This document shows, in pieces, positions 25,292 through 38,800 of a DNA stretch of 64,000 bases (position 1 is the first letter of the stretch; the number at the start of each line of letters is the position of its first letter). The translations under genes were made by a program, and so were the position numbers. Where the stretch lies: assembly GCF_025660655.1 (NCBI RefSeq), contig NZ_JAOTIN010000008.1:1-64000 (forward strand), written 5' to 3'. This DNA comes from Streptococcus sp. CSL10205-OR2. GTDB taxonomy: Bacteria > Bacillota > Bacilli > Lactobacillales > Streptococcaceae. The notes under the pieces were generated by a model. It was not told where the DNA came from, ran no database searches, and saw nothing but the letters and a program-made list of their open reading frames with translations.

Positions 25292-25341
25292 AAAACAAAG
25301 GTTTTTTGCCGTTTCAAAAAAGATGTGACAAAAACCTTTAT
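25292..25341 (-). terminator. glg operon terminator
   Basis: A long hairpin (AAAGGTTTTTG pairing with CAAAAAACCTTT, loop of about 18 bases) is followed by seven T. It lies five bases after the glgP stop, separating the glycogen operon from the atp promoter. Confidence 0.8.
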
Positions 25342-25345
25342 TTTA

Positions 25346-27742
25346 CTATTTTTTAATTTGCCACAATTCTTCAGCGTATTGTGAGATGGTATCATCTGAT
25401 GAGAATTTATGTGACTTAGCGATATTCATCAATCTCATTTGAGACCAAACTTTCTTGTCACGATATAAGTGGTCAATTTTTTCTTGTGCTTCAACATAAC
25501 TCATGAAATCTTCTAGCAAGAAATACTCATCATTGTGAGTAATCAGTGATTCAAAAATTTCCATTCCTTCACTAACAACATCTGAAATAGAACCATCAAC
25601 AAAAGTATCAACCACACGCTTAATAACTGGTTGATTTTCATAAATACCACGAGAATAATAATCGTGTTTTCGATAGTGATCGTAGACGTCGTCTTTAGTC
25701 ATCCCAAAAATAACAATGTTATCATCGCCCACTTCATCTTTGATTTCGATGTTAGCACCATCTAAAGTTGCTAGAGTCACTGAACCTGTCATCATAAATT
25801 TCATATTTGATGTTCCTGATGCTTCTTTTGATGCTAACGAAATTTGTTCAGAAACATCTGCAGCTGGAATAATTAACTCCGCTAAACTAACGTTATAGTT
25901 TTCTAAGAAAACAACTTTTAATTTATCCTTTAAGTCAACATCATTATTGACAAGATTTGCCACTTCATTGATTAACTTGATAACAGACTTAGCAAAATGG
26001 TAGCCCGGAGCAGCTTTTGCTCCAAAAATAAAGACTCTTGGCACCATATCTTTATCAGGATTATCTTTTAAATCCCAATAAAGTTTAATAATGTGCATCA
26101 AATTGAGAAGTTGACGTTTATAAGCATGAAGTCTTTTGACTTGCACATCAAAAATGGCTTGCGTCGAAACTGTAATTCCTGTTGTTTCATAGATATAAGT
26201 CGCTAGTCGTTCTTTGGCTTTTTGTTTCACACAGTAAAAATCATTTAAAACAGTATCGTCATTAATATGATGTTTTAATTCTTCAAGCTGATGAATATCT
26301 TTACGCCAGTCACAGCCAATGACTTTGTCAATTTGTTCAGATAATTCTGGTGCGGCAATTTGTGTCCAACGTCTTTGAACAATACCATTTGTTTTATTGT
26401 TAAATTTTTCTGGATAAATGGCATAAAAATCACTAAGTGTATCTTCTTTCAGTAGTTTTGTGTGGAGTTTTGCCACTCCATTTACAGAATAACCCCCAAT
26501 GATAGCTAAGTGAGCCATATGGATTTGTCCATCTTTTACAATTCTTGTTTTTTCAATAATATTTGGATCCACCCCATCAGTAGCCATTTTGACAACATAA
26601 CGATTATCAATTTCTAGGATGATTTGATAAACCCTTGGTAAAAGCTTTTTAAAGAGTCCTTCATCCCATTTTTCTAGAGCCTCAGATAAAATCGTATGGT
26701 TGGTGTAACTCATGGTTTTAATGGTAGTCTCCCAAGCTTCTTGCCATTCTAAACCATACTCATCAATGAGTAGACGCATAAATTCAGCCGGCGCTACTGC
26801 TGGGTGAGTATCATTGATATGGACAGATACTTTTTCATGAATTTTCTCAAGTGGTCTTCCTTGTTTTAAATAATACTTAATAATCGTTTGAAGACCAGCA
26901 CTCGTCATAAAGTATTCTTGTGTGAGTCGTAATTCTTTTCCTTCATAACTAGTGTCATCTGGATATAAAACAGCTGTGATATCTTGTACTTTGCGACGAG
27001 CTTCTAAGGTTGGGTAATGCAATTCGTATTCCTCTGGAATTTCAACATCCCAGAGTCTTAAATTATTGACAATATCATTTTGGTAACCTAATTGAGGGAC
27101 ATCATAAGGAACAGCTCTAAGGATTTGAGAATTTTCATAAATGGGAATGAGTTTTCCGTCTTCATTCATCTCAAGATGAACATTACCATATAATTTAACA
27201 TCAACAATATCGTGATCTTTACGGACTTCCCAAACATTTCCGACTGAACCAAACCAAGCATCTGGTAATTCTACTTGGTGACCATTAACAATTTTTTGCT
27301 TGAATAATCCATACTGATAGCGAAGACCATTACCAAAACCTGGGTAACCAGTCGTTGCTAGTGAGTCCATAAAGGCTGCTGCCAAGCGTCCTAATCCACC
27401 ATTACCAAGAGCCATATCATGCTCAGCATTTTTGACAGCTTCAAAATCAATCCCCAAATCTGAGAAACCATCTTTTACCAAATCAAGAATTCCTAAATTA
27501 AGGAGATTGGTTTCAAGCATCCGTCCTGGTAAAAATTCAATAGAAAAATAGAAGGCAATCTTTTCTTGATCGTCTGAGAGTCTTTTGTTTCTTTCTAGCC
27601 ACTTGGGAGTATAGTATTTTCTAATCACCTTAGCCAAAGAAGTGAAAAGCTCTGTAGGAGTTGCTACGGGAATTTTAATCAGATGTTCTTCATGTAGGGC
27701 ATCCTTAAAATCCCTGATAAATTGTTCTTTTGTTAGTGACAT
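25346..27742 (-). CDS. glgP: Glycogen phosphorylase (glg operon copy)
   Basis: Releases glucose-1-phosphate from alpha-1,4-glucan ends using PLP. The start at 27742 (MSLTKEQF) is chosen over the upstream frame limit (27790) because GAAAGGACTATC precedes it and it clears the glgA stop, giving 798 aa. It has the conserved [15 protein letters not shown] segment and PLP-lysine motif EASGTSNMKFMMTG. It is the last gene of glgBCDAP. A second phosphorylase (malP) lies in the mal region; the genomic context assigns this one to stored glycogen. Confidence 0.95.
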   Translation of the reverse strand: MSLTKEQFIRDFKDALHEEHLIKIPVATPTELFTSLAKVIRKYYTPKWLERNKRLSDDQEKIAFYFSIEFLPGRMLETNLLNLGILDLVKDGFSDLGIDFEAVKNAEHDMALGNGGLGRLAAAFMDSLATTGYPGFGNGLRYQYGLFKQKIVNGHQVELPDAWFGSVGNVWEVRKDHDIVDVKLYGNVHLEMNEDGKLIPIYENSQILRAVPYDVPQLGYQNDIVNNLRLWDVEIPEEYELHYPTLEARRKVQDITAVLYPDDTSYEGKELRLTQEYFMTSAGLQTIIKYYLKQGRPLEKIHEKVSVHINDTHPAVAPAEFMRLLIDEYGLEWQEAWETTIKTMSYTNHTILSEALEKWDEGLFKKLLPRVYQIILEIDNRYVVKMATDGVDPNIIEKTRIVKDGQIHMAHLAIIGGYSVNGVAKLHTKLLKEDTLSDFYAIYPEKFNNKTNGIVQRRWTQIAAPELSEQIDKVIGCDWRKDIHQLEELKHHINDDTVLNDFYCVKQKAKERLATYIYETTGITVSTQAIFDVQVKRLHAYKRQLLNLMHIIKLYWDLKDNPDKDMVPRVFIFGAKAAPGYHFAKSVIKLINEVANLVNNDVDLKDKLKVVFLENYNVSLAELIIPAADVSEQISLASKEASGTSNMKFMMTGSVTLATLDGANIEIKDEVGDDNIVIFGMTKDDVYDHYRKHDYYSRGIYENQPVIKRVVDTFVDGSISDVVSEGMEIFESLITHNDEYFLLEDFMSYVEAQEKIDHLYRDKKVWSQMRLMNIAKSHKFSSDDTISQYAEELWQIKK

Positions 27743-27764
27743 GATAGTCCTTTCTTTGCTTTTA

Positions 27765-29192
27765 TTAAAGCTTTCGGTATAGCTCATCATAGGCTTTACT
27801 AGCTGTTTCCCAAGAAAAATCTTGTTTCATAGCACTTTTTTGAAGATGACTAAACTCTTCTTTATTATTATAATACAGCTCAATAGCTCCTTCAACTGCT
27901 TTTGTTAACCAGTAACCTGAAAAGTGATTAAAGGAAAAGCCTGTACCAGTCTTATCATAAGCATTGTATGGTATAACAGTATCTTTTAGACCACCAACTT
28001 CATGAACAATTGGAAGCGTTCCATATCTCATCGCCATCATTTGAGAGAGACCACAAGGTTCAAAGGCACTAGGCATTAAAAAGAGATCGCTTCCAGCATA
28101 AATTTTTTGGGCAAATTCTAAATCAAAGGTGATATTAGCAGAAAGTTTATCTGGGTATTTTGAAGCAAACCAGCTAAAAGCATTCTCAAAACCATTATAA
28201 CCTGTTCCTAAAAGCACGATTTGAAGATCATACTGGAGAATGTTGTGGAGTTCTCTAACCACCAAATCAAATCCTTTTTGATCAGTTAAACGAGACACAA
28301 TACCAATAAGTGGCACATCTTCTCGAACAGGTAAACCAGCATGTTCTTGGAGGTCTTTTTTGTTAAGAGCTTTATTTGCCATGTTTTCATTTGAAAAATT
28401 AGCAATTAAATGAGTATCTGTTTCTGGATTAAAGAGATCGGTATCAATACCATTGACAATTCCTGTTAACTTATTGGCTTCCATACGCATGACTGTTTCT
28501 AAACCCTTACCAAAGGCAGAGGTCATGATTTCTTCAGCATAAGTTGGTGAAACTGTCGTCACCGAATTGGCATAAAGGACTCCTGCTTTCATCCAGTTTA
28601 AACAATCATTCCATCTTAATGTGCCATCTTCATATCTTTCTAGACCAACACCAAATAAATCCCAAAGCATCCCTGGCTCAAACTGTCCTTGAAATTCAAT
28701 ATTGTGAATGGTGAAAACTGTTTTAATATCATTGTAGGCTTCAATCCATTGGTATTTTTCTTTTAGAAGATAAGGAATCATGGCAGTGTGATAATCGTGG
28801 ACATGAAGAATGTCTGGAATAAAATCAATTTTTTCCATTAGCTCAATAGCGGCCAGTTGGAAAAAGGCAAATCTTTCGCCATCATCCCATTCTCCATAAA
28901 CTGTCCCTCTAAAGAAATAATCACGATTATCAAGAAAATAGAAGGTGACATTATTTTGAATCAATTTTTTGACACCAACATACTGATGACGCCAACCAAC
29001 ATTGGTGAAATAATATAAAACATCTTCAACCTGATCAGCAAAGTGATAATCAACAGAATCATAATAAGGTAAGACAACACTAACATCATGACCTTTTTTA
29101 ACCAAAGACTTTGGGAGCGCTCCAATCACATCACCCAAACCTCCTGTTTTGACAAAGGGGCTAGCTTCTGCAGCAACAAACATAATCTTCAT
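27765..29192 (-). CDS. glgA: Glycogen synthase (ADP-glucose)
   Basis: GT5 glycosyltransferase that extends alpha-1,4-glucan from ADP-glucose. It is 475 aa with the N-terminal [14 protein letters not shown] motif (Lys at about 16) and the C-terminal [14 protein letters not shown] motif. It overlaps glgD by four bases, so translation is coupled. Confidence 0.96.
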   Translation of the reverse strand: MKIMFVAAEASPFVKTGGLGDVIGALPKSLVKKGHDVSVVLPYYDSVDYHFADQVEDVLYYFTNVGWRHQYVGVKKLIQNNVTFYFLDNRDYFFRGTVYGEWDDGERFAFFQLAAIELMEKIDFIPDILHVHDYHTAMIPYLLKEKYQWIEAYNDIKTVFTIHNIEFQGQFEPGMLWDLFGVGLERYEDGTLRWNDCLNWMKAGVLYANSVTTVSPTYAEEIMTSAFGKGLETVMRMEANKLTGIVNGIDTDLFNPETDTHLIANFSNENMANKALNKKDLQEHAGLPVREDVPLIGIVSRLTDQKGFDLVVRELHNILQYDLQIVLLGTGYNGFENAFSWFASKYPDKLSANITFDLEFAQKIYAGSDLFLMPSAFEPCGLSQMMAMRYGTLPIVHEVGGLKDTVIPYNAYDKTGTGFSFNHFSGYWLTKAVEGAIELYYNNKEEFSHLQKSAMKQDFSWETASKAYDELYRKL

Positions 29193-30319
29193 TTGATAAT
29201 ATCTCCATCTACTTTTTGACCTTTAGCAATGACTAGAGGCTCTTCTTTTGTTCCTTTAATGGTCACACCTTTTGGGATAGTATTGCCTTTATCAATAATA
29301 GCATACTCAACAACTGCACCTTCTTCAATCGTCACTTTAGGAAAAATGATAGCATTTGTTATTTTAGCATCCTCTTTAATATAACAATTTCTTGAAATAA
29401 TAGAATGCTCAACATGCCCTTTAATGATACTTCCTGAGGCAAATTGTGAATTGAGAACTGTTGATTTTTTATCAAAGAAGGTTGCCTCTTCGTTTTTAAT
29501 TTTGGTATAAACTTTCTGATTACTATAAAGAAGAGAGTAAAATTTTTGTGAGTCTAACATATCCATGTTAGCTTCAAAATATGATTTCACAGAATTAATA
29601 TTGGATAAATAACCTGTATATTCAAAAGCAAGAGCTTTTTCTGTAACAATCAAATCTCTGAGTAAATATCTTATTTTGCGAAGTTTGCCAGTTTTTAATT
29701 CTTCTTCCATTTTTTCAATAAGCCAAGGCGTATTAACCACATAGATATCTGCTGACATAGAAACTAATTCACTATCAGCTTTTTCTTTTTTGCCAATGAC
29801 ATTATCTAATTCATCAATTTCTAAAATGTCATTAACGGGGGATACCATTTTTTGAGGTAATTTTTTATAAACTACCGTTATCTGACGTTTATTGACATTA
29901 TGCAAATGAATGACTTGTTCAAGATTGATATTACACAAGATATCACAAGTCATATAAATCGTTTGATCACTCCCTGAACGTTTTAAATAAGTCAAAATTT
30001 GATTGTAATAATCTTCGTCAGTATACTCATCGGTACTTTGAGTGTTATAGAATCCAAGGAAATAATGGCTAAGAAGTGTGCTTAATCCCCATTCACGACC
30101 ACTTCTAATATGGTCAAAGACAGATCTAATATTTTGACCTCTAAAGATACCGTAGACACTCCTAATACCTGCATTTGCTAAACTTGATAGTTGAAAATCA
30201 ATCAAACGGTATTTCCCATCAAATGGCAAGTTTGCCAAGGGACGGTTTGCTGTTAATTCAGCCATGTCATGATAGCCGACTGCATTTCCTAATATAGCAG
30301 AATATTTATCAATCTTCAT
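29189..30319 (-). CDS. glgD: Glucose-1-phosphate adenylyltransferase accessory subunit GlgD
   Basis: GlgC paralogue found in Firmicutes; by family it pairs with GlgC and modulates ADP-glucose synthesis. The start at 30319 ([12 protein letters not shown]) is preferred to the upstream frame limit at 30373 because it matches the family N-terminus; it overlaps glgC by 11 bases and is preceded by a GGGGG stretch. It is 376 aa. The N-terminal nucleotide-binding GGGQGTR-type loop of GlgC is missing here ([10 protein letters not shown] instead), consistent with a non-catalytic or regulatory subunit. A left-handed beta-helix follows at about 290-376. Confidence 0.92.
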   Translation of the reverse strand: MKIDKYSAILGNAVGYHDMAELTANRPLANLPFDGKYRLIDFQLSSLANAGIRSVYGIFRGQNIRSVFDHIRSGREWGLSTLLSHYFLGFYNTQSTDEYTDEDYYNQILTYLKRSGSDQTIYMTCDILCNINLEQVIHLHNVNKRQITVVYKKLPQKMVSPVNDILEIDELDNVIGKKEKADSELVSMSADIYVVNTPWLIEKMEEELKTGKLRKIRYLLRDLIVTEKALAFEYTGYLSNINSVKSYFEANMDMLDSQKFYSLLYSNQKVYTKIKNEEATFFDKKSTVLNSQFASGSIIKGHVEHSIISRNCYIKEDAKITNAIIFPKVTIEEGAVVEYAIIDKGNTIPKGVTIKGTKEEPLVIAKGQKVDGDIIK

Positions 30320-31448
30320 TTGGAACCCCCACTTTTTCATTATAGCCAACAACTTGTACTTCATTTGTCCCATCTATGACAACATTATCACTAATGATGG
30401 CACCCTCACCAATGATTGCTCTCACAATTATAGTATTTTTCCCAATTTTGGCACCACTCATGATAAAACTATCTTTAATAAAGGCATTTTCTTTAACTTG
30501 AACATTTGTTGACAAGATTGAATTTTCAACATGACCAGCAACAAAGCAACCATCAACGACTAAGGAATCTTTAACACGCGCTTTATCCGTTATAAAATTA
30601 GGCGGTGCAATATGACTTTTAGAATAAATTTTCCAATTTCTATCACGGCTATTGAGTTGATTATCAATTGCAATATATTCCATATTAGCTTCCCATAGTG
30701 ATTCTATAGTCCCAACATCTTTCCAATAGCCATTAAAATTGTGGGTATAAACACGCTCGCCAGATTCCAAATAAGCTGGAATAACATGGTGACCAAAATC
30801 TGACATATCAACATTATTTTTTTCTGCATTAATCAGCATTTCGCGAAGTCGTGGCCAATCAAAAATATAAATCCCCATTGATGCTTTTGTAGACTTAGGA
30901 TGTTCAGGCTTTTCTTCAAATTCGACAATGCGATTATTAGAGTCGGTGTTCATGATACCAAAACGATGGGCCTCTTTTAAAGGCACATCAATAACAGCTA
31001 CTGTTAAACTGGCTAAATTATCTTTATGGGTTTGAAGCATAGCATCATAATCCATCTTATAAATGTGGTCACCAGATAAAATCAAGACATAGTCTGGATT
31101 GATACTATCAATATAGTCAATATTTTGATAAATAGCATGGCTAGTTCCTTGGAACCAACGATTACCTTCTGTTGCCGAATAAGGTTGTAAAATAGTAGCT
31201 CCTGAATCAATGCCATCCAGTCCCCAAGATGAACCATTACCAATATGGCTATTTAGAGCTAATGGTTGGTATTGTGTGATAACACCAACATTATGGATAC
31301 CTGAGTTGGCACAATTTGAGAGAGCAAAATCAATAATGCGATATCTTCCTCCAAATTGAACAGCGGGTTTTGCGATGGTTTGAGTTAATTTTCCTAAACG
31401 AGTTCCTTGCCCACCAGCAAGTATTAAGGCCAACATTTCATTTTTCAT
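30309..31448 (-). CDS. glgC: Glucose-1-phosphate adenylyltransferase
   Basis: Makes ADP-glucose from ATP and glucose-1-phosphate, the committed step of glycogen synthesis. It is 379 aa with the nucleotide-binding [13 protein letters not shown] loop (about 10-22), the substrate motif FEEKPEHPK and a C-terminal left-handed beta-helix. The start has AAAGGAAG. It lies 24 bases after glgB. Confidence 0.96.
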   Translation of the reverse strand: MKNEMLALILAGGQGTRLGKLTQTIAKPAVQFGGRYRIIDFALSNCANSGIHNVGVITQYQPLALNSHIGNGSSWGLDGIDSGATILQPYSATEGNRWFQGTSHAIYQNIDYIDSINPDYVLILSGDHIYKMDYDAMLQTHKDNLASLTVAVIDVPLKEAHRFGIMNTDSNNRIVEFEEKPEHPKSTKASMGIYIFDWPRLREMLINAEKNNVDMSDFGHHVIPAYLESGERVYTHNFNGYWKDVGTIESLWEANMEYIAIDNQLNSRDRNWKIYSKSHIAPPNFITDKARVKDSLVVDGCFVAGHVENSILSTNVQVKENAFIKDSFIMSGAKIGKNTIIVRAIIGEGAIISDNVVIDGTNEVQVVGYNEKVGVPNED

Positions 31449-31472
31449 CTATTTCTTCCTTTCACTTATTAT

Positions 31473-33347
31473 TTATAGGCGTCTTTTAATCTTCCAAATA
31501 CTAGCACCAAGTGCTGGAAGCGTAAAACTGATGGTATGATCATAGTGTTTCCATAATTTTCTTTGTGATTTTGTATCTGGATTTGTTGTTTGCCAAACAC
31601 CTCCAAACGCTTCTAATTCCGTGTTGAAAACTTCTGCATAAATGCCTGAAATAGGGACACCAATAGTAAAATATTTTCTTTCAACAGGTGTCATGTTAAA
31701 GACACAAACTAGTAAGTCACCCTTACTGTTTTTTCTGATAAATGATAAGACAGTCTCTGAGCTATTATCTGCATCTATAATGTCTAATCCATCATAACTA
31801 TCATCAACTTGCCATAAGACTTTATTGTCCTTGTAGAATTGATTGAGAAAACGCGTAAAATCTTGCATTTTTTTATTTAAAGGATCTTCTAAATTTGACC
31901 ATTCTAGCTGTTCATTGTATTTCCATTCTAGAAATTGACCAAATTCACTACCCATAAAAAGTAATTTCTTTCCAGGATGACAAATTTGATAGGTATAGAG
32001 ATTTCTAAGACCAGAGAACTGATGGTAGCGATCGCCCCACATCTTATGCATCATACTTTTTTTACCATGAACTACTTCATCATGAGAAAATGGAAGGATA
32101 AAATTCTCACTAAAAACGTACATGAAACTAAAAGTAACGAGATTAAATTCAAACTGACGATAAATGGGATCTTTTTCATAAAATCTTAGAATATCGTTCA
32201 TCCAGCCCATATTCCACTTATAATCAAAGCCTAAGCCACCTTCTGAGATGGGAAGCGTTATTGGGGTAAAAGCTGTTGATTCCTCCGCTATCATCATCAC
32301 ATCCGGATGATAGTGTTTAACAACGTTATTTAGTTTTTGTAAAAAAGCATAGCCTTCTAGATTTCGGTTACCACCATCTTTATTAGGTGACCAAGGCCCT
32401 TCGTCATAATCGAGATAAAGCATATTGCTCACAGCATCAACACGAATGCCATCAACATGGTAGTGCTCTATCCAAAACAAAGCACTTGAAATCAGAAAGG
32501 ACTGCACTTGATTTTTCCCTAAATCAAAATTAAGGGCACCCCAACGATAATTATGTGCCCTGTCATAATCATGGTATTCGTAGGTTGGTGTACCATCAAA
32601 ATAAGCAAGAGCATCATCATTGACGATGAAATGCCCTGGAACCCAGTCAAGAATGACACCGATATTGTTAAGATGACACGCTTCAACAAAATCTTGAAAT
32701 TCTTCGGGAGTGCCGTAGGTTTGTTCAAATGCAAAGTAACCCATTAATTGATAGCCCCAGCTCATATCTAAAGGATGAGACATCAAAGGAAGAAACTCAA
32801 CATGTGTATAGTTCATCTCAACAAGATAAGGGATTAACTCTTTTTTAAGTTTAGAAAAACCGTTAGGTTTACCAGTGTCATCTTTTTTCCATGATCCAGC
32901 ATGAACTTCATAAATATTGATTGGGCGGTTCTTAAAACCAAATCTTTTTCGCCGTCCTAACCAAAGACCATCTTTCCATTTTTTATTAGAGAGTGTTTTA
33001 ACAATAGCACCTGTGGCTGGTCTTTTTTCCATTTGGAAAGCATAAGGATCTGTTTTCTCAACAATTTCACCACCTTGTCTTGTCACAAGATACTTGTAAA
33101 TATGACCTTCTTTTGCTTGTGTGGTATGAATTTCCCAAATACCTGACTCATTTTTTTGCATGGCAAGAGGATTATCATGCCAGTTAGTAAAGTCTCCAAT
33201 AAGAGCTACTCTTTCAGCGTTAGGTGCCCACACACGAAAAACATAACCATCTTCATTGTGTCGTGATTCAGGATGAACACCAAGCAATTCTTGCGAGTGG
33301 AAATTCTCTCCTTTTCCAAAAAACCAGATACTATCTTTTTTTGTCAT
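31473..33347 (-). CDS. glgB: 1,4-alpha-glucan branching enzyme
   Basis: GH13 enzyme that introduces alpha-1,6 branches in glycogen. It is 624 aa with an N-terminal CBM48 (about 20-110) and a catalytic barrel carrying [17 protein letters not shown] (nucleophile Asp), MIAEEST (acid/base Glu) and FSHDEVVHG. It is the first gene of glgBCDAP. The ribosome binding site is GAGGG. A TATATT lies just upstream (about 33377) but no clear -35, so it may be read partly from the pulA transcript past the terminator. Confidence 0.96.
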   Translation of the reverse strand: MTKKDSIWFFGKGENFHSQELLGVHPESRHNEDGYVFRVWAPNAERVALIGDFTNWHDNPLAMQKNESGIWEIHTTQAKEGHIYKYLVTRQGGEIVEKTDPYAFQMEKRPATGAIVKTLSNKKWKDGLWLGRRKRFGFKNRPINIYEVHAGSWKKDDTGKPNGFSKLKKELIPYLVEMNYTHVEFLPLMSHPLDMSWGYQLMGYFAFEQTYGTPEEFQDFVEACHLNNIGVILDWVPGHFIVNDDALAYFDGTPTYEYHDYDRAHNYRWGALNFDLGKNQVQSFLISSALFWIEHYHVDGIRVDAVSNMLYLDYDEGPWSPNKDGGNRNLEGYAFLQKLNNVVKHYHPDVMMIAEESTAFTPITLPISEGGLGFDYKWNMGWMNDILRFYEKDPIYRQFEFNLVTFSFMYVFSENFILPFSHDEVVHGKKSMMHKMWGDRYHQFSGLRNLYTYQICHPGKKLLFMGSEFGQFLEWKYNEQLEWSNLEDPLNKKMQDFTRFLNQFYKDNKVLWQVDDSYDGLDIIDADNSSETVLSFIRKNSKGDLLVCVFNMTPVERKYFTIGVPISGIYAEVFNTELEAFGGVWQTTNPDTKSQRKLWKHYDHTISFTLPALGASIWKIKRRL

Positions 33348-33397
33348 ATTTTCTTCCCTCTAATATAATCATGAAATTCTCCATGTTTTAAATCCTT

Positions 33398-33431
33398 TTT
33401 AAAACAAAAATAACCTGATAAATATCAGGTT
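33398..33431 (-). terminator. pulA terminator
   Basis: AACCTGAT pairs with ATCAGGTT around a four-base loop, followed by ATTTTTGTTTT. The stem overlaps the pulA stop codon. Confidence 0.75.
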
Positions 33432-35751
33432 AATCGGTGATATCAAAGACCGTAGCTGTTAAATTATCAACCCTGTTTTTAGGGTTTTGATAACGCTTAC
33501 TATTTGATATCATTATATCATATTTATTATACTTTGTCATATCAATTTGCAAATCATTTCCACTGAGATTGAAAACAATTTTATAATTTTTTTCATCCTT
33601 GACAATAAAACTAATCACACCAGATTGGTAGTTGGCTTCTTCCACAAAAACATGTTCACGTATTTCTTTAAAACTTGAATAGCTAAAATGATTAGTTTTT
33701 GTTTTCAGTTCAATCAAAGCTTTAACAAATTCAACGGTTGGTTTATAAAGAGTCACGTTTTGCCAATTGACTTGATTAACATTATCAGGGGCATTGTAAG
33801 AGTTCATCGCTCGTTCTTTATCTTCAAAAGTAAGAGTGTTATTTTCACCAGTAGGAACAAGCTTTGTTCTTAGGAATTCTTGCCCCAATTGCATAAAACT
33901 CATGCCTTGCATCAAAAGATTCATTGCAGTCGCTAATTCAACACGTTTGATATGTGTGTTTTGATCATCTTCTGGATGAAGTTCAAGAAGTAGGTCATTT
34001 AAGTTGTAGTTATCATGAGCTTCAACATAATTTAAAACTTGCTGTGGTGCTAGGTATTGAACAAGCTCATCACTTCCTAATATACTTTTAGCCACAATAT
34101 CCTCAGTTGGCTCTCCAGAAACAAATCCTTTTTTAATATGACCATAAACTTCAGCACCTTTGATGGCATTTCTTTGATCATCGTTGAAAAATCCAATACC
34201 AGGCATTTGAGCTGCATTTTGTTTTCTTGCCTTGTGTTCTGGTAAAAGACCAACTCCCATGTCCCAACCCTCACCATACATCATGATTCTTGGATCGATG
34301 TCATTGAGTCTATTTCTGATATGATTCATTGTTGCTATATCATGTAATCCCATCAAATCAAAGCGAAAACCATCAATATTATATTCCTTTACCCAGTAAA
34401 GAATGGAGTCTACCATATATTTTCGAAACATTTCTTTTTCACTGGCTGTTTCATTACCACAACCAGAGCCATTTTGAAAAGTCCCATTGGTATTCATTCG
34501 ATAGTAATAATCAGGGACAGCCATTTGGAGGGCTGAATCTTTTGAAGAATAAGTATGGTTATAAACCACATCCATAATAACAGCAATACCTGCATCATGA
34601 TAAGCTTGAATGAGTTCTTTCAACTCCAAAATACGACTCACTGGATTATGAGGATTTGACGAAAAACTAGCCTCAGGCACATTATAATTTTCAGGATCGT
34701 AACCCCAATTATAAGCATATTCGCCATCAGAATCAAATTGTTGATGATGGTCAAAAATAGGCTGAAGCTGAATATGTGTAACCCCTAAGTTTTTTATATA
34801 ATCAAAGGTTGTCATATCACCATAGCTATTTTTTGTTCCCTCTTCAAAAGCACCACGAAACTTTCCTCTATTTTCATAGCGAACACCTGACGTTGGTGAT
34901 TTGGAAAAATCGCGAATATGCATTTCATAGATAACGGCTTTATTAGGATTATCAAGTCGCCAAGTTGCTTCATTAAGATGCTTAACAGTAAAATTTTCTG
35001 GTGTTCTTACTTCTTTTGAGACAACCACTGAACGTCTACCGTTAGCTGTTGTTGCAATCGAATAAGGGTCTCTCGTTTCTTTAAAAGTTCTTTTGCGATA
35101 GTAGATGCGGTAACGATAAGCTTGAAAATTTAAATCACCTGCAACTGTTAAAAACCAGACACCATGTGAGTTTTCTTTGTGGTTATCATGGTTCTCTACT
35201 TTTCCACGCGCCATTGAAATTACTTTTGAGACACTTGCCTTATTATCAGAAGTGGCATAAAGGATTAACTCCACCTTTTCAGCGGTTGGTGCCCACAAGC
35301 GAAATTTTGTTTCTTCTTTTGTGTAATGAAAACCTAACCAACCATCAAAGCCCCATTTCTTGTCAAAAGAAAAACTATTAACTGCCATATCAAAGCTACG
35401 TGGTGAGCGTCTACCATAAAAATGACTGGCAACAGCGGCTTGTCTAGAATAATAAACCGTATCATCGCCATCAACAATCCAGACTTCTGTTTTTTTCTCA
35501 CCAAAGTTTCGATTAATTTGATAATCAGGTGTTTTTTGACTCCAGCCATGGCTTTTAAATAAAAGATAAGCTTGTGGCACAAATGCTGGTGCTTGGTAAT
35601 TCAAATGCGCCACAGCTCCAAAACTATCAAAGCGCAAAAAATTAACTTCTTTTCCTAGTTCATTTTCACTCCATTGCCAAATATTTCGATCATAGTAATT
35701 ACCACATTTGCTGTGATAATGAACAATCACTATATTATCTGTATTAGTCAT
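33430..35751 (-). CDS. pulA: Type I pullulanase
   Basis: Debranching enzyme cutting alpha-1,6 links in pullulan or branched maltodextrin and glycogen. It is 773 aa without a signal peptide, so cytoplasmic. It has N-terminal carbohydrate-binding and CBM48-like modules (about 1-260), the type I pullulanase motif YNWGYDP (about 340), catalytic GFRFDLMGLHD and MYGEGWD. It overlaps the upstream kinase gene by eight bases and has an AAGGAG ribosome binding site. It probably trims branches so that GlgP can proceed. Confidence 0.94.
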   Translation of the reverse strand: MTNTDNIVIVHYHSKCGNYYDRNIWQWSENELGKEVNFLRFDSFGAVAHLNYQAPAFVPQAYLLFKSHGWSQKTPDYQINRNFGEKKTEVWIVDGDDTVYYSRQAAVASHFYGRRSPRSFDMAVNSFSFDKKWGFDGWLGFHYTKEETKFRLWAPTAEKVELILYATSDNKASVSKVISMARGKVENHDNHKENSHGVWFLTVAGDLNFQAYRYRIYYRKRTFKETRDPYSIATTANGRRSVVVSKEVRTPENFTVKHLNEATWRLDNPNKAVIYEMHIRDFSKSPTSGVRYENRGKFRGAFEEGTKNSYGDMTTFDYIKNLGVTHIQLQPIFDHHQQFDSDGEYAYNWGYDPENYNVPEASFSSNPHNPVSRILELKELIQAYHDAGIAVIMDVVYNHTYSSKDSALQMAVPDYYYRMNTNGTFQNGSGCGNETASEKEMFRKYMVDSILYWVKEYNIDGFRFDLMGLHDIATMNHIRNRLNDIDPRIMMYGEGWDMGVGLLPEHKARKQNAAQMPGIGFFNDDQRNAIKGAEVYGHIKKGFVSGEPTEDIVAKSILGSDELVQYLAPQQVLNYVEAHDNYNLNDLLLELHPEDDQNTHIKRVELATAMNLLMQGMSFMQLGQEFLRTKLVPTGENNTLTFEDKERAMNSYNAPDNVNQVNWQNVTLYKPTVEFVKALIELKTKTNHFSYSSFKEIREHVFVEEANYQSGVISFIVKDEKNYKIVFNLSGNDLQIDMTKYNKYDIMISNSKRYQNPKNRVDNLTATVFDITD

Positions 35752-36784
35752 TTTCTCCTTTATCCTTATCCATTAGTTGATTTAAATCATCAACCTCATG
35801 TGCAAATTTTTGAGCAATTGCTTCTAATACCAATTCATCTTGATCAAATCTAATTGCTTCATCATCCAAGTCATCAATATTGGTATAAAAAGTGATATGA
35901 TTTTTTAAATTTTTTAATTTAAGAGGGGCATCTCCACCATATTCTCCATCTAAATTAATCATGACTTTTTGATTGGTTTGTGGTTCGATAATCATTTGAC
36001 TAGTTTTAATGTACTCAATGTGTTTATGGTCAATGTGTTTTCCGCCCATTAACATTAAACGTAGAAGGTGAACAATTTCAAAAAGATTGGCAGTTTTTAC
36101 TAAAATTAATGTAAAATTCCCATCATCTAATTTAGCATCGGGAGCAATTTGTTCAAAACCACCAACTGAATTAGTTAGAGCAGCAAAAATCATCGAGACA
36201 TTTCCTTCAAAAATACCATGATCATGAAAAACTTTAACTGGAATATCGCTAAGTCTTGGTAAGAGTTCAACTCCTTTTGCTAGATAAGCCAGATAACCAA
36301 ACATGGTCTTTAATTGACTGGGAACACTATAAGTTAATTCTGTTAAACTACCTGCCGCAGCTATATTAATAAAATAAGTATCACCAAATGCCTTACCGAT
36401 ATCCATGTTTAATGTACGATTTTTACCAATTAATTCTGCTGCTTTCAAAGGATTTCCCCTCGGAATTCTCAAAGCCCTAGCAAAATCATTAGTTGTTCCT
36501 GTTGGAATGATGGCCATTTTTGGTCTTTTATCAAGCGGTGCTATCCCATTAACAACTTCGTTAATCGTTCCATCACCACCTGCAGCAACTATCAAATCAA
36601 ATCCAGAAATAGCTGCTCTCTTTGCTTCTTTTTTAGCAGAATTAGGTTCTGGTGTCGTTTGAAAGGCACTTGTTTCATAACCAAAACCTTCTAAAATAGT
36701 TAAAATATCTGCCACATTTTTTTTGATAATCTCTTGACCTGAAATGGGATTATAGATCAGACGTGCTCTTTTTTGTTTTTTCAT
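35744..36784 (-). CDS. dgkB: Diacylglycerol/lipid kinase family protein (DgkB-like)
   Basis: Soluble kinase of the DAGK/YegS family; in Gram-positives DgkB recycles diacylglycerol during lipoteichoic acid synthesis. The start at 36784 (MKKQKRARLIYNPISG) is chosen over 36814 because GAGG lies at good spacing and it clears the ligA stop. It is 346 aa with the ATP-binding AAGGDGTINEVVNG motif (about 67-80). It sits between ligA and pulA in one operon. YtlR/YegS-type lipid kinases are alternatives. Confidence 0.85.
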   Translation of the reverse strand: MKKQKRARLIYNPISGQEIIKKNVADILTILEGFGYETSAFQTTPEPNSAKKEAKRAAISGFDLIVAAGGDGTINEVVNGIAPLDKRPKMAIIPTGTTNDFARALRIPRGNPLKAAELIGKNRTLNMDIGKAFGDTYFINIAAAGSLTELTYSVPSQLKTMFGYLAYLAKGVELLPRLSDIPVKVFHDHGIFEGNVSMIFAALTNSVGGFEQIAPDAKLDDGNFTLILVKTANLFEIVHLLRLMLMGGKHIDHKHIEYIKTSQMIIEPQTNQKVMINLDGEYGGDAPLKLKNLKNHITFYTNIDDLDDEAIRFDQDELVLEAIAQKFAHEVDDLNQLMDKDKGEND

Positions 36785-36795
36785 AATAACCTCAT

Positions 36796-38763
<1,968 letters not shown>

Positions 38764-38771
38764 TCATATTC

Positions 38772-38800
38772 AGATTAAAAACGCTCTCGGTGAGAGCGTT
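38772..38800 (-). terminator. queT terminator
   Basis: AAACGCTCTC pairs with GAGAGCGTTT around a three- to four-base loop, followed by TTTAAT on the minus strand. The stem begins at the queT stop codon. Confidence 0.85.
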